From NCBI GenBank assembly GCA_040081265.1, contig JBEBGV010000037.1, positions 1 to 49,000 of the forward strand: a stretch of DNA of 49,000 bases, read 5' to 3'. The notes beneath the pieces are model-generated. The model was not told the origin of the DNA. It worked only from the letters and a program-made list of their open reading frames with translations, and made no database searches. This document shows positions 6,707 to 15,597 of this stretch, one piece after another. This DNA is from JBEBGV01 sp040081265. GTDB taxonomy: Bacteria > Acidobacteriota > Vicinamibacteria > Vicinamibacterales > UBA2999. The number at the start of each line of letters is the position of its first letter. The first letter of the stretch is position 1. The position numbers and the translations under genes are program-made.

Positions 6707-8452
6707 ATGTCGTTTCAGCCCCCCATTACAGTCCAGAAGGCCGTCGAGCACATCCACGCGCGCAAGTATCTACTGCCGGCGATACAGCGAGAGTTCGTGT
6801 GGAACACCGGACAGATCGAACAGTTGTTCGATTCTCTCCTGCGCGGCTACCCGATCGGGTCGTTTCTGTTCTGGAGTGTGACCCGCGAGCATAGCCGGGA
6901 GTACCAGTTCTATGAGTTCATCAAGGATGTGCACGCTCGCGATGCTATCCACAATCCCAAGGCGAGCATTGTTGGGGACGAGGACTTCACGGCCATTCTC
7001 GATGGACAGCAGCGACTGACGTCACTCTACGTGGGCCTCCGCGGCTCATACGCAGCCAAGGAAAAGTACGGTCGCTGGGAGAATGATGCGTCCTTCCCGA
7101 GGCGACGTCTCTATTTGAACCTCTTGCGGGAGCCAACCGACGCAGACCGAAAGTACGATTTCCGCTTCTTGACCGACGAGGAGGTCGCAGCCGACACCGG
7201 GCCCAATTCACACTGGTTTGTCGCCGGCAGAGTGCTGGACTTCAAGAGTTACAAAGACGGCTTCGACTACCTCATCAAGAACGAGATCGCCACCGAGCAT
7301 GGGAGTTCGTGCATGTCGAGGTTGTGGGAGGCGATCCGGTTAGAGCCCGTCATCACGCACTTTCTCGAAGAGGAGCAGGACCTCGACAAAGTGCTCGACA
7401 TCTTCATCCGCATGAACAGTGGCGGCACGAAGCTGAGCTACTCAGACCTGCTGCTGTCGACCGCGACGGCGCAGTGGAAGTCACTGGACGCACGCGAAGA
7501 AATTCATGGCCTGGTCGAGGAACTGAACCAGGTAAACCGCTTCCATTTCGACAAAGACTTCGTGCTGAAAGCGTGCCTCGTCATTGGAGGGCTGCCAGAC
7601 ATCCGTTACAAGGTGACGAACTTCACGCGCGAAAACATGGACAAGATCGAGAAGGCGTGGCCGGACATCGAAAGATCACTCCGCCAGGCGGTTCTACTCG
7701 TGGGTAGCTTTGGATTCGAGGGCCAGACGCTTACATCTGCCAACGCCGTTATTCCGATTGCCCACTACTTGTTTCGGCGCGGCTGCCCAACAGGGTACGT
7801 AGAATCGGCGAAGCACCGCGACGATCGCGAGGCAGTGCGACAGTGGCTGCTCCGTAGTCTGCTCCGCGGTCTCTTTGGTGGACACGCGGACCGCGTTCAC
7901 GCAGTGATCCGTGACGTCGTCGACACGAATCACGAACAGTTCCCAGGCGATTTGATCGCGCAACGTCTGCTGACTATCGGCAAGTCCCTGCGCTTCGAAG
8001 CAGAGGAGATCGATGCGCTCTTGTTCAGCAAGTACCAACAAAAGGACACTTTCGCCGTTCTGGCGCTGCTTTCGCCCACGCTCGACTTGCGAAACCACTT
8101 CCATCAAGATCACGTGCACCCCAGGAGCACGTTCAAAAAGAAGGCCCTCGAGAAGGCAGGCGTCGCCCCAGACGACATCGATTTTTGCCTCGAGCACTGC
8201 GACTACATTCCAAACCTGCAGCTCCTCGAGGGCGTACCCAATCAGGAGAAGTCAGCAACACCCTTCGAGACATGGCTGGCCACGACCTATGCCAGCGAGG
8301 CCGACCAGCGCGCCTACCGCGAGCGCCACAACATTCCGGGCGGCTCCCTTGCACTCGGGTCGTTCAAGGAGTTCTTCATGGCGCGCCGGGAACTCCTTGC
8401 CAGCCGCCTCAGGGTGATGCTCAAGGAACCTACCAAGACCGGGACTATCTAG
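6707..8452 (+). CDS. GmrSD-type nuclease (DUF262 + DUF1524), stand-alone
   Basis: A 581-residue single-chain GmrS-GmrD-like protein. Residues 1-250 form the ParB-like DUF262 domain, with PAIQREFVWNTGQIEQLFDS near 24 and the NTP-binding signature ILDGQQRLTSLY near 97-108. FIRMNSGGTKLSYSDLLLS follows near 240. The C-terminal DUF1524/HNH part has HQDHVHPRS near 465 and IPNLQLLEG with NQEKS. Known GmrSD enzymes are type IV restriction factors that cut phage DNA carrying modified cytosine. ATG 6707 (MSFQPPITVQ) is chosen because the domain begins there and AGAGG precedes it. It faces the Nmad3 gene convergently and the two stop codons overlap. Confidence 0.85.
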   Translation: MSFQPPITVQKAVEHIHARKYLLPAIQREFVWNTGQIEQLFDSLLRGYPIGSFLFWSVTREHSREYQFYEFIKDVHARDAIHNPKASIVGDEDFTAILDGQQRLTSLYVGLRGSYAAKEKYGRWENDASFPRRRLYLNLLREPTDADRKYDFRFLTDEEVAADTGPNSHWFVAGRVLDFKSYKDGFDYLIKNEIATEHGSSCMSRLWEAIRLEPVITHFLEEEQDLDKVLDIFIRMNSGGTKLSYSDLLLSTATAQWKSLDAREEIHGLVEELNQVNRFHFDKDFVLKACLVIGGLPDIRYKVTNFTRENMDKIEKAWPDIERSLRQAVLLVGSFGFEGQTLTSANAVIPIAHYLFRRGCPTGYVESAKHRDDREAVRQWLLRSLLRGLFGGHADRVHAVIRDVVDTNHEQFPGDLIAQRLLTIGKSLRFEAEEIDALLFSKYQQKDTFAVLALLSPTLDLRNHFHQDHVHPRSTFKKKALEKAGVAPDDIDFCLEHCDYIPNLQLLEGVPNQEKSATPFETWLATTYASEADQRAYRERHNIPGGSLALGSFKEFFMARRELLASRLRVMLKEPTKTGTI

Positions 8453-9312
8453 GCCTTTGGGCCCTCGCTGATCTTCACGTCTGCGAAGACGCCTTCCAGC
8501 CATCCCTCGATGATGTCCTGCCGAGTGGTGTTGAGCACAAACTCCTGACCGATTGGCGCCGACCGAAGTCCGCACGCATCCGAATCGATACTCGACCACC
8601 GGCGCGGGTCTCCGTGGCATGAGAGGGTCGCGTGTCCGGCGTCGGGATGCATCCACGCCGGCAATCTCCAATTCGAACGAGTGCCGCCGGGCGCCGTGAG
8701 TATTCGCTCCGGTCGGCTCGTGAACAACCCTGCTCCTGGCAGATTCTTGCCATTGATGTGCAGTTCGTTCGCCGCTACAAACACCTCGTCCTTCGGATGA
8801 GCGCCGCTCAGGTGGGGGTGACTGGCCGCCCATGCCGAAACATCTGGCGGAGGTGAGCCGCACGAGTGGACTGCTCCGATCAGCATCCACCCCCAAACGG
8901 CGTGAACAGGGGCACTGCCCGGCACATAACGCCAGCGACCCCCCAACGACTCAGCGGCCCTAAACCAGCCAAAGAACAGGAACAGGTCCCCAGGTCCAAC
9001 GCCCTGCTTATGGAGGTGCCCAAGCGCCGCACCGGACTGCCCGAAGATGGGTCGCCAGCCAGGCGGGCGCTCAACCGCATGGCGATCAAGATCGGGGTCA
9101 AGGTGAGCCCGATAATGAGGAGGGATTCTTCCTCTGGTTAGGTCCTCGACCAAACGGCTGACCTTGATCTCGTCGCGATGGATGACATCGTAGGCAACCG
9201 GCGCATCCTTGTCTGGAATGCACAGCGAGATCATCCGACCATCAGGAAGGACAGGACTGGGAACTCCCCCGAACTTCGAATCAAATCCTTTCCGACTGAG
9301 AACCACCTTCAT
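8449..9312 (-). CDS. Nmad3-family putative nucleotide-modification protein
   Basis: A 287-residue protein beginning MKVVLSRKGFDSKFGGVPSP with VLPDGRMISLCIPD. I recognise this opening, together with IPPHYRAHLDPDLDR, GWRPIFGQSGAALGHLHKQG and VGPGDLFLFFGWFR, as the Nmad3 (nucleotide modification associated domain 3) family. That family was predicted from its genomic links to DNA base-modification genes. No reaction has been assigned to it that I know of. It is the last gene of a three-gene minus-strand operon: its ATG overlaps the Nmad2 stop (ATGA, 9309-9312). A role with the RAMA-GmrSD nuclease is inferred from this coupling. Confidence 0.8.
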   Translation of the reverse strand: MKVVLSRKGFDSKFGGVPSPVLPDGRMISLCIPDKDAPVAYDVIHRDEIKVSRLVEDLTRGRIPPHYRAHLDPDLDRHAVERPPGWRPIFGQSGAALGHLHKQGVGPGDLFLFFGWFRAAESLGGRWRYVPGSAPVHAVWGWMLIGAVHSCGSPPPDVSAWAASHPHLSGAHPKDEVFVAANELHINGKNLPGAGLFTSRPERILTAPGGTRSNWRLPAWMHPDAGHATLSCHGDPRRWSSIDSDACGLRSAPIGQEFVLNTTRQDIIEGWLEGVFADVKISEGPKA

Positions 9313-9944
9313 CGTGGGAAGTCCTGCCAGCTCTGGTCCCCGCGTCGCCAGCTGGTGGGACGTGGCAACGTGTCTGGGCGGCGTGAGAGCGCGAACTCAA
9401 TGAAAGCTTTCGCCCGTTCGGGATCCCTGGTCCGAACACCTTGACTCGACTGACCGGCTGGAAGGTGAGGCCGCACCGCTTCAGGTATCTCGAGAGGTTC
9501 CGAGCCAAAGTACGCGAAGGTCGTCGCGATCAATGCGAAACGTCCGCCCGTATCCCGGGCGATGTCCTTCGCTGTGTGGCTGCGATTCGGGACTTGAAAC
9601 GTCACGCCGTCGCGGCTGCCGTAGATGTTGTCGCCAACGGTCTCGATGCAACGCTCAGCTGACGGAACCGGAACCTTGGCAGCGAACCTGGGGTCTGTGT
9701 GGTAAGCCTCGAGTTGAAGCTTCTCGCCAACCAGCATCAGGTACACAAGGCGCTCGTCCCCCACCTCGGTGCCATCCAACCTCTTGGAAGTGAAGCCGGC
9801 AATCCAATCCCCTACTTTCTTGCTCAGGCGAATCTGGGGCTTGCAGGTGGCCAACGTGCAGAAGCCATGAAACGGATTCGGGGCGAATCCAGTATCGTGC
9901 GTCAACTTGTACGCGAACAGCCGGTCGAAATGGTCAACAGTCAT
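9309..9944 (-). CDS. Nmad2-family putative nucleotide-modification protein
   Basis: A 211-residue protein. The N-terminal FAYKLTHDTGFAPNPFHGFC and TLATCKPQIRLSKKVGDWIAG are the hallmark of the Nmad2 family (nucleotide modification associated domain 2), which often accompanies Nmad3. Later conserved-looking stretches are YLMLVGEKLQLEAYHTDPRF and GDNIYGS. The fold is proposed to bind nucleotides or modified bases, and no activity is established. The start codon overlaps the stop of the GmrSD-RAMA gene (ATGA, 9941-9944) and the stop overlaps Nmad3, so all three are expected in fixed proportion from one transcript. Confidence 0.8.
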   Translation of the reverse strand: MTVDHFDRLFAYKLTHDTGFAPNPFHGFCTLATCKPQIRLSKKVGDWIAGFTSKRLDGTEVGDERLVYLMLVGEKLQLEAYHTDPRFAAKVPVPSAERCIETVGDNIYGSRDGVTFQVPNRSHTAKDIARDTGGRFALIATTFAYFGSEPLEIPEAVRPHLPAGQSSQGVRTRDPERAKAFIEFALSRRPDTLPRPTSWRRGDQSWQDFPR

Positions 9945-12124
9945 TCTTCGTCATCGCCGTCGTCATCGCCGTCGTCATCAACCAAGTCAACGGACAGGCT
10001 GTCCACATACTCGCGCCACACATCCTTGAGCGAACGACGCGGCGTCTGCTGCACGAGGAAGAACCACCAACCGTTTGTGCTGACCCCGCGTATCGCGCTG
10101 GCCGCTTCCGAAGGGCTGGAATACTGCACTCCATTTGCCTCGATCCGCCCATCTGGCAGGAGGATTGCGGCCTGTTCAGGGCTCTTCTTCCTTCGTCGAT
10201 AGAGAGCCATCCCACCTTGAAGCAGTCCCACGCCGATAAGATCTGCCAAGCCGACCTTGCTCCGCCGGGGAGTCGCCTTCTCTCGCGAATAGCCGGAGCG
10301 ATGGTTCTCCGGAACGGGCCAAATGCGACAAATCGTGTCCGCAAGCTCCGCTGTCCGCCGATGAATGGAAGCTTCAGACCAATCGTGCGCGCCTTTGACC
10401 AGCTCACGATTCAGAAACAGAACGTCGTGAGCTTCAAGCCCGGCTCGCTTGCCGTTCTCCCCCACCCACGGCCCGTTGGACACTTTGCTGTTCAACCGAC
10501 CAGTGAGGAGGGTCAGGTTCCCGAGTGTGTGGACCAGCCGATCTCGCTCGGCATCGTCATGCCCTTCAGGCAAGGGCCAGTGTGCAGTCCACTTCCTGGG
10601 CATGACATGCTCGATGGCGTATCGACCGCGGGTCACACGCTCCTCGCCAAGGGCGGGCCTGCCTCCTCCCCAACCTCGCTTGCTGTCCTCGATTGCTTCG
10701 AGGACCATTCGAAGGCGCCCTCGGCGGAGGCGACGATAGGCCAACAGCTCGCGCAGCTCTTCGCGAACCTCGGAGTCATCCGGCCAGTAACTACTCGGGC
10801 TGGTCTGTTCGGCGAAGAACCTTTGCACGACATCGCCAGCACTCGCGCGGTCCGACTTGCTCAGCAGGGCTACCAACTCGGCCACCGTCAGGTTGTAGCT
10901 CTTCGTCGTCGCCCTCACGAGCATCCGGCGTACCATCCAGCTTTCGACGACTTCGAGGGCCTTCTCGAGCTGCGCCTCCGGAATCCTGGATTCCCTTGGG
11001 TCGAGCAAGCAGAGAACGACTGGCTTGATAACCTCGCTCTCGAGGACTCCCGTTCGATAGCCAAATAGGCCAAGCCGGTCAATTGGCCCGGTATAGCTCG
11101 AGGCCTTCGTGACAAAGTCCCGGTAAACCCGCGCCGCTGCGTCAATCTGACCGAGCAGTTCGAGCATCGGTACACCAGCTTCGTAAGTGGCGAAACGCTT
11201 GAAACGGTCGAACACCTCTCGGTCTACGACATCCTTGCCAGTTCGAGCGACCAGCCAGTGATTCAGGAACACCGACGAACGCGGATAGCGACGACGTCCA
11301 ACGCCAATTTCAGCCTCCCAGAAAGCCGTCTCGAACTCCTTCCACTTGCTTTCGTACACCCCCTGCACATCGGCGCCCGCCTCGAGTAACCGCTGAAATA
11401 CGAAGTTCTTGATCAAGTCTGCGGCTGTAAGCTGCGCCCCTCTCGCGTTCAGTGTCTCGAAAATTTCCTGAGCGTTCTCGTCGACGCCAAGGTCAATGAC
11501 AACCATCTGCAGAAGCTCTCTGACGACCGTCTCCACGGCCGCCGCCCGAGCACTTGTCGCGTAAACGCTCCCGTCCGACAACCAAGCTCTCGCCTGCTCA
11601 CTGAAGTACCTGTGAGCCTCAACCATCTTTTGGCCCGCGAAGCCGACAGCCTCGTAGTCAACCGGGGGCGCGGCACCCATGACGGCGTTGAACGCGGCAC
11701 GGTCGCGATTTGTGGGCCACACCTTGAAGCGGTCCTCGGGCTTGGTGCAGAAGTGTTCGGAGTTGGCCACGAGAGGCTCGAGTCGCATCGCGGAGGGGAT
11801 CGCCTCGACTCTCATGAGCTCGGCGTGGAGGGCATCGAGAAGGATCTGAAGGGTTGTCAGCCGTTGCTGACCATCGATGATGGTCCGTTCCTGCATCCTC
11901 CCAATCGGGTTCTGGACCTGTTGGAGAACCACCGCGCCAAGAAAATGGGGTTGCTGCCTGTCCTGCGGCCGGTCAAGCAAACGCTCCGCGACCCGCGTGA
12001 CGTCACCCCAAAGCGGCTCCCACTGGTTCTCTTCATTCCAGACGTACGGGCGCTGAAACAGGGGGACAATGAGGCGCTGGGGCTGCATGAACACCAGCTG
12101 CGGGGTTCGAACCTGTGTCTCCAC
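9941..12124 (-). CDS. GmrSD-type nuclease with C-terminal RAMA domain
   Basis: A 727-residue protein. The DUF262 domain shows VPLFQRPYVWNEENQWEPLW near 20-39, TIIDGQQRLTTLQILLDALH near 81-100 and IFETLNARGAQLTAADLIKN near 220. The DUF1524/HNH part has YAIEHVMPRKW near 503, then HTLGNLTLLTGRLNSKVSN. A third domain at about 620-700 reads LADLIGVGLLQGGMALYRRR, then DGRIEANGVQYSSPSEAASA and NGWWFFLV. This matches RAMA, a module proposed to recognise modified DNA. An acidic tail (DDDGDDDGDDEE) ends the protein. The GTG start is at 12124. As first gene of the operon with Nmad2 and Nmad3, it is the likely effector. Confidence 0.85.
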   Translation of the reverse strand: METQVRTPQLVFMQPQRLIVPLFQRPYVWNEENQWEPLWGDVTRVAERLLDRPQDRQQPHFLGAVVLQQVQNPIGRMQERTIIDGQQRLTTLQILLDALHAELMRVEAIPSAMRLEPLVANSEHFCTKPEDRFKVWPTNRDRAAFNAVMGAAPPVDYEAVGFAGQKMVEAHRYFSEQARAWLSDGSVYATSARAAAVETVVRELLQMVVIDLGVDENAQEIFETLNARGAQLTAADLIKNFVFQRLLEAGADVQGVYESKWKEFETAFWEAEIGVGRRRYPRSSVFLNHWLVARTGKDVVDREVFDRFKRFATYEAGVPMLELLGQIDAAARVYRDFVTKASSYTGPIDRLGLFGYRTGVLESEVIKPVVLCLLDPRESRIPEAQLEKALEVVESWMVRRMLVRATTKSYNLTVAELVALLSKSDRASAGDVVQRFFAEQTSPSSYWPDDSEVREELRELLAYRRLRRGRLRMVLEAIEDSKRGWGGGRPALGEERVTRGRYAIEHVMPRKWTAHWPLPEGHDDAERDRLVHTLGNLTLLTGRLNSKVSNGPWVGENGKRAGLEAHDVLFLNRELVKGAHDWSEASIHRRTAELADTICRIWPVPENHRSGYSREKATPRRSKVGLADLIGVGLLQGGMALYRRRKKSPEQAAILLPDGRIEANGVQYSSPSEAASAIRGVSTNGWWFFLVQQTPRRSLKDVWREYVDSLSVDLVDDDGDDDGDDEE

Positions 12125-12244
12125 TCGGGCCTACTCCTGTAGCACCCGATCGATCAGGCGCGGGCACATTCTAGGGCAGCAGGTCGCTTCGCCATTGCCC
12201 CCCGCCGGCTGCGGGGACTTTTGACGAGGTTCCCGTCGAGGACA

Positions 12245-12370
12245 ATGACTGTGACCTTCATGAATCAGCCCACAGGTTGCCGGTGCTGCGCCAAGCACAC
12301 GGAGGTGTTGCCATACGAAGACTTCTGGAGACACCTCTGCGACCGGCATCGGCGGGACTCGTCGAAGTAG
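12245..12370 (+). CDS. Possible 41-residue Cys/His-rich microprotein
   Basis: An open frame from ATG 12245 encodes 41 residues with CRCCAKH and, further on, HLCDRH, a possible zinc site made of four Cys and several His. It lies between the divergent GmrSD-RAMA and hsdM genes and would be transcribed with hsdM. No ribosome-binding site is obvious, so it may be a chance frame. It is listed because the Cys/His spacing is unusual for random sequence. Confidence 0.25.
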   Translation: MTVTFMNQPTGCRCCAKHTEVLPYEDFWRHLCDRHRRDSSK

Positions 12371-12433
12371 TCGGTTGTGAAGTCCGGTCCAGCACGAGTT
12401 CTGGCTATACTCGCTCCCGAGGACCCACGCCGG

Positions 12434-13999
12434 ATGGCATCACGAACCAAATCCAAGACATCCAAAGACGCCACGGCGAACATCGGCTTCGAAGCCAAGC
12501 TGTGGCTGACCGCCGACAAGCTTCGGAACAACATGGACGCGGCGGAATACAAGCACGTCGTCCTCGGCCTCATCTTCCTGAAATACATCTCGGACACGTT
12601 CGAGGAGCACCACGCGAAGCTGGTGGCTGGCGACGGTGACTATGCGGGCGCCAATCCGGAGGACAAGGACGAGTATCTGGCGGCCAACGTCTTCTGGGTG
12701 CCGAAGGAGGCGCGGTGGCCTCACCTTCAGGGTCGGGCGAAGCTGCCCGGCATCGGCAAGGACCTAGACGACGCGATGGTCGCGATCGAGCGCGACAACT
12801 CACGCCTGAAGGGCGTGCTGCCAAAGGACTACGCCCGGCCGGCTCTGGACAAACACCGCCTGGGCGAACTGATCGACCTCGTCGGCACCATTGGGCTTGG
12901 CGACAAGGAGAACCGCTCGAAGGACGTCCTCGGCCGCGTTTACGAATACTTCCTCACGCAGTTCGCCAGCGCCGAGGGCAAGAACGGCGGCCAGTTCTAC
13001 ACCCCGTCGTGCGTCGTGCGCGTGCTGGTCGAAATGCTGGCGCCCTACAAAGGCCGCATCTACGACCCCTGTTGCGGTTCGGGCGGCATGTTCGTGCAGT
13101 CCGAGAAGTTCGTCGAGTCGCACGGCGGAAGGGTCGGCGACATCAGCATTTACGGCCAGGAAAGCAACTCCACGACCCGTCGTCTCGCGGTGATGAACCT
13201 GGCGCTGCGAGGTATCGAGGCTGACTTCGGTCCCGAGCAGGCCGACACCTTCAGACGGGACCTGCATCCAGATCTCCGCGCCGACTTCGTGCTGGCCAAC
13301 CCGCCCTTCAACGACTCTGACTGGTACCGGAAAGACGATGACGTGCGCTGGCAGTTTGGCGTGCCGCCGAAAGGCAACGCCAACTTCGCCTGGGTGCAGC
13401 ACTTCATCCACCACCTTACGCCGAACGGGATGGCTGGATTCGTTCTCGCCAACGGCAGCATGTCGTCGAATCAGTCAGGCGAAGGCGAGATCCGCAAGGC
13501 GATCGTGGACGCTGATCTGGTGGACTGCATGGTGGCGATGCCCGGCCAGCTTTTCTACAGCACGCAGATTCCAGTCTGCCTGTGGTTCTTAACCAGGTCG
13601 AAGAACGACGGCAAGCGACGGGACCGACGCAAGGAGACGCTCTTCATCGATGCACGCAAGCTCGGGACGCTAGTGGATCGCGTCCATCGCGAGCTGACCG
13701 ACGCCGACATTCAGACAGTCGCAGGAACCTACCACGCGTGGCGGGGAGACAGAGGGGCTGGCTCGTACGCGGACGTGGCGGGCTTCTGCAAGTCGGCCAC
13801 GACGGCCGACATTGCTGCACACGGTCACGTGCTCACGCCCGGCCGCTACGTCGGCGCCGAGGAAGTCGAATATAACGGCGACCCCTTCGAGGAAAAGATG
13901 TCGCGCCTCGTCGCCGAGCTCCACGACCAGTTCGCCGAGTCCGCGAAATTAGAAAAAGCCATCAAGGCAAACCTGAGAGGGCTGGGGCATGGAAGTTGA
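12434..13999 (+). CDS. hsdM: Type I restriction-modification DNA methyltransferase, M subunit
   Basis: HsdM of 521 residues methylates adenine (N6) using SAM, in complex with HsdS. The N-terminal helical domain reads IGFEAKLWLTADKLRNNMDA and YKHVVLGLIFLKYISDTFEE. GGQFYTPSCVVRVLVEML leads into SAM motif I DPCCGSGG (211-218), and catalytic NPPF is at 289-292. The frame extends upstream to GTG 12377, but a -10-like TATACT at 12406-12411 would then lie inside the gene, so ATG 12434 (MASRTKSK) is preferred. hsdS overlaps its end by 11 bases. All expected motifs are intact. Confidence 0.93.
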   Translation: MASRTKSKTSKDATANIGFEAKLWLTADKLRNNMDAAEYKHVVLGLIFLKYISDTFEEHHAKLVAGDGDYAGANPEDKDEYLAANVFWVPKEARWPHLQGRAKLPGIGKDLDDAMVAIERDNSRLKGVLPKDYARPALDKHRLGELIDLVGTIGLGDKENRSKDVLGRVYEYFLTQFASAEGKNGGQFYTPSCVVRVLVEMLAPYKGRIYDPCCGSGGMFVQSEKFVESHGGRVGDISIYGQESNSTTRRLAVMNLALRGIEADFGPEQADTFRRDLHPDLRADFVLANPPFNDSDWYRKDDDVRWQFGVPPKGNANFAWVQHFIHHLTPNGMAGFVLANGSMSSNQSGEGEIRKAIVDADLVDCMVAMPGQLFYSTQIPVCLWFLTRSKNDGKRRDRRKETLFIDARKLGTLVDRVHRELTDADIQTVAGTYHAWRGDRGAGSYADVAGFCKSATTADIAAHGHVLTPGRYVGAEEVEYNGDPFEEKMSRLVAELHDQFAESAKLEKAIKANLRGLGHGS

Positions 14000-15365
14000 G
14001 GCTCCCAGCCACAACATCGCGACGCTGCGACGAATGGCGGATGCCTTTGGCGAGCGGCTAGAAGTAGCGACGGTCTCGGAACTGTCGGAACGAGGGGTTA
14101 TCTTCGTTGAGGACGGCAACCATGGAGAGAATCGTCCGCGCCAAGATGAGTTCGTCGCGACGGGTATCGCCTTCCTTCGCCCGCCGGACCTCAAGAATGG
14201 GCGAGTCGATTTCCAAGGCTGCGGCAGAATCAGCGATGCAGGTTTTCGACGAGTGCGAAAGGGAATTGGTCGCCGAGGCGACATCATCCTGACGCACAGA
14301 GCAACGGTAGGCCGCATCGCAATCACGGACAGTGATGCACCTGAGGTGTTCGTCACCAACCCTGGAACAACAATCTGGAGAAGCACAGACCCTGGTGTTC
14401 TCGACCAGCGATACCTGTATTGCTTCATGCGCAGCGCAGCATTCATGGACCAGCTCTGGTCGCAGGTCGGGAATAACTCAACTTTCGACTACGTTAGCCT
14501 CACGCAGCAGCGCGGCCTCAGAGTTGCCTACCCCCCCATCGCCGAGCAAAAAGCCATCGCGGCGGTGCTTGGTGCGCTGGACGACAAAATCGAGTTGAAC
14601 CGGCGGATGAACGCGACGCTTGAGGCGATGGCACGGGCGCTGTTTCAGAGCTGGTTCGTGGACTTCGATCCCGTCCGAGCCAAACTCGATGGCCGCACAC
14701 CCGTCGGCCTCGACCCAGCCACTGGCGCCCACTTCCCCGGCTCGTTTCATGAAACGGCGGCTGGACATATCCCGCACGGCTGGCGCGTCGGCTCAATCTA
14801 CGAAATCGCTAGTGTCATCTACGGCGCGCCATTCGCCTCATCTCTATTCAACACCGAGAAGCTCGGCAAGCCATTGATTCGAATTCGTGACTTACCGAAT
14901 GAAAGCCCCGCCGTATTTACCACCGAAATGCATCCGAAGGGATACCTGCTCCAACCCGGCGACATCGCCGTCGGTATGGACGGAGAGTTCCGCGCCTACT
15001 TGTGGGCAGGCGTCGAGTCTTGGCTGAACCAGCGAGTCTGTGTCTTTACACCGAAGCGCGGGTACTCCGCTGCCTTTGTGCGAAACAGCATCATCGCCCC
15101 CCTCGCGCAAGTCGAAGCCACCGAGACCGCGACGACTGTTATTCACCTCGGAAAGAACGACATCGACCGATTCATCGTAGTCATCCCGAACGCGCCAGTT
15201 GCTGAGGTGTTCACCTTGCAGTGCCAGCCGTGGTATGACCAAATCGTCGCAAACAGGCGGCAATCCCGCACCCTCGCCACGCTGCGCGACACACTGTTGC
15301 CGAAGCTGCTGAGCGGCGAGCTGCGCGTGGCTGATGCCGAGCGAGCGGTGGTCAGTGCAAGTTGA
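13989..15365 (+). CDS. hsdS: Type I restriction-modification specificity subunit
   Basis: HsdS of 458 residues determines the split DNA target. Two target-recognition domains are seen. The first (about 1-190) ends in VSLTQQRGLRVAYPPIAEQK. The second (about 255-420) ends in the looser copy IHLGKNDIDRFIVVIPNAPV. Between them is the conserved coil AIAAVLGALDDKIELNRRMN followed by LFQSWFVDFDPVRAKLDG, and at the C-terminus comes TLLPKLLSGELRV. The gene overlaps hsdM by 11 bases. Its last 14 bases overlap the end of the antisense toxin-like gene at 15352. The recognition sequence cannot be predicted by eye. Confidence 0.92.
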   Translation: MEVEAPSHNIATLRRMADAFGERLEVATVSELSERGVIFVEDGNHGENRPRQDEFVATGIAFLRPPDLKNGRVDFQGCGRISDAGFRRVRKGIGRRGDIILTHRATVGRIAITDSDAPEVFVTNPGTTIWRSTDPGVLDQRYLYCFMRSAAFMDQLWSQVGNNSTFDYVSLTQQRGLRVAYPPIAEQKAIAAVLGALDDKIELNRRMNATLEAMARALFQSWFVDFDPVRAKLDGRTPVGLDPATGAHFPGSFHETAAGHIPHGWRVGSIYEIASVIYGAPFASSLFNTEKLGKPLIRIRDLPNESPAVFTTEMHPKGYLLQPGDIAVGMDGEFRAYLWAGVESWLNQRVCVFTPKRGYSAAFVRNSIIAPLAQVEATETATTVIHLGKNDIDRFIVVIPNAPVAEVFTLQCQPWYDQIVANRRQSRTLATLRDTLLPKLLSGELRVADAERAVVSAS

Positions 15366-15597
15366 CGAACTTGCTGTAGCAGGCCACGTCGATCTGGAAG
15401 AACTTCACGAGGCCGCGCACATGGCCGGCTTCGATCTCGGGATTAGTCCGCTTCCCGTGCTCGCCGAGCGGCACCTCGTGGTACACGCGACCACCGTGTT
15501 TCACATTCCAGCGGTGCGGTTTCTTGATGCGTTCGTAACCGGGAAGGCAGGCATCGAGCATCAGCCAGACATCGTTCAGTCTGACGACGCGCGGCAT
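15352..15597 (-). CDS. HicA-like small protein, possible toxin
   Basis: An 81-residue protein starting MPRVVRLNDVWLMLDACLPG. The pattern KKPHRWNVKHGGRVYHEVPL then GEHGKRTNPEIEAGHVRGLV resembles the HicA-type double-stranded-RNA-binding-like fold: a central His in a strand, then ..PxGxHG....EI..GHVR.L...L. The ATG overlaps the stop of the upstream partner by one base (TAATG), typical of toxin-antitoxin pairs, and here the partner comes first. The 3' end overlaps hsdS antisense. The toxin role is inference from fold resemblance, size and gene order. It could also be an uncharacterised pair unrelated to growth control. Confidence 0.5.
   Translation of the reverse strand: MPRVVRLNDVWLMLDACLPGYERIKKPHRWNVKHGGRVYHEVPLGEHGKRTNPEIEAGHVRGLVKFFQIDVACYSKFVNLH

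Noticed and set aside
9945..9985. Short GTCATCGCCGTC tandem as a phase-variation tract
   Set aside because: Only about two 12-base units, in frame, encoding the acidic tail; too few units to expect slippage.
12106..12125. GGGGTTCGAACCTG, resembling a tRNA T-arm
   Set aside because: Stem pairing fails, no acceptor or anticodon arms can be placed, and it encodes the N-terminus of the GmrSD-RAMA protein.
12377..12433. Upstream GTG start for hsdM
   Set aside because: It would add 19 residues without family similarity and place a -10-like TATACT inside the gene.
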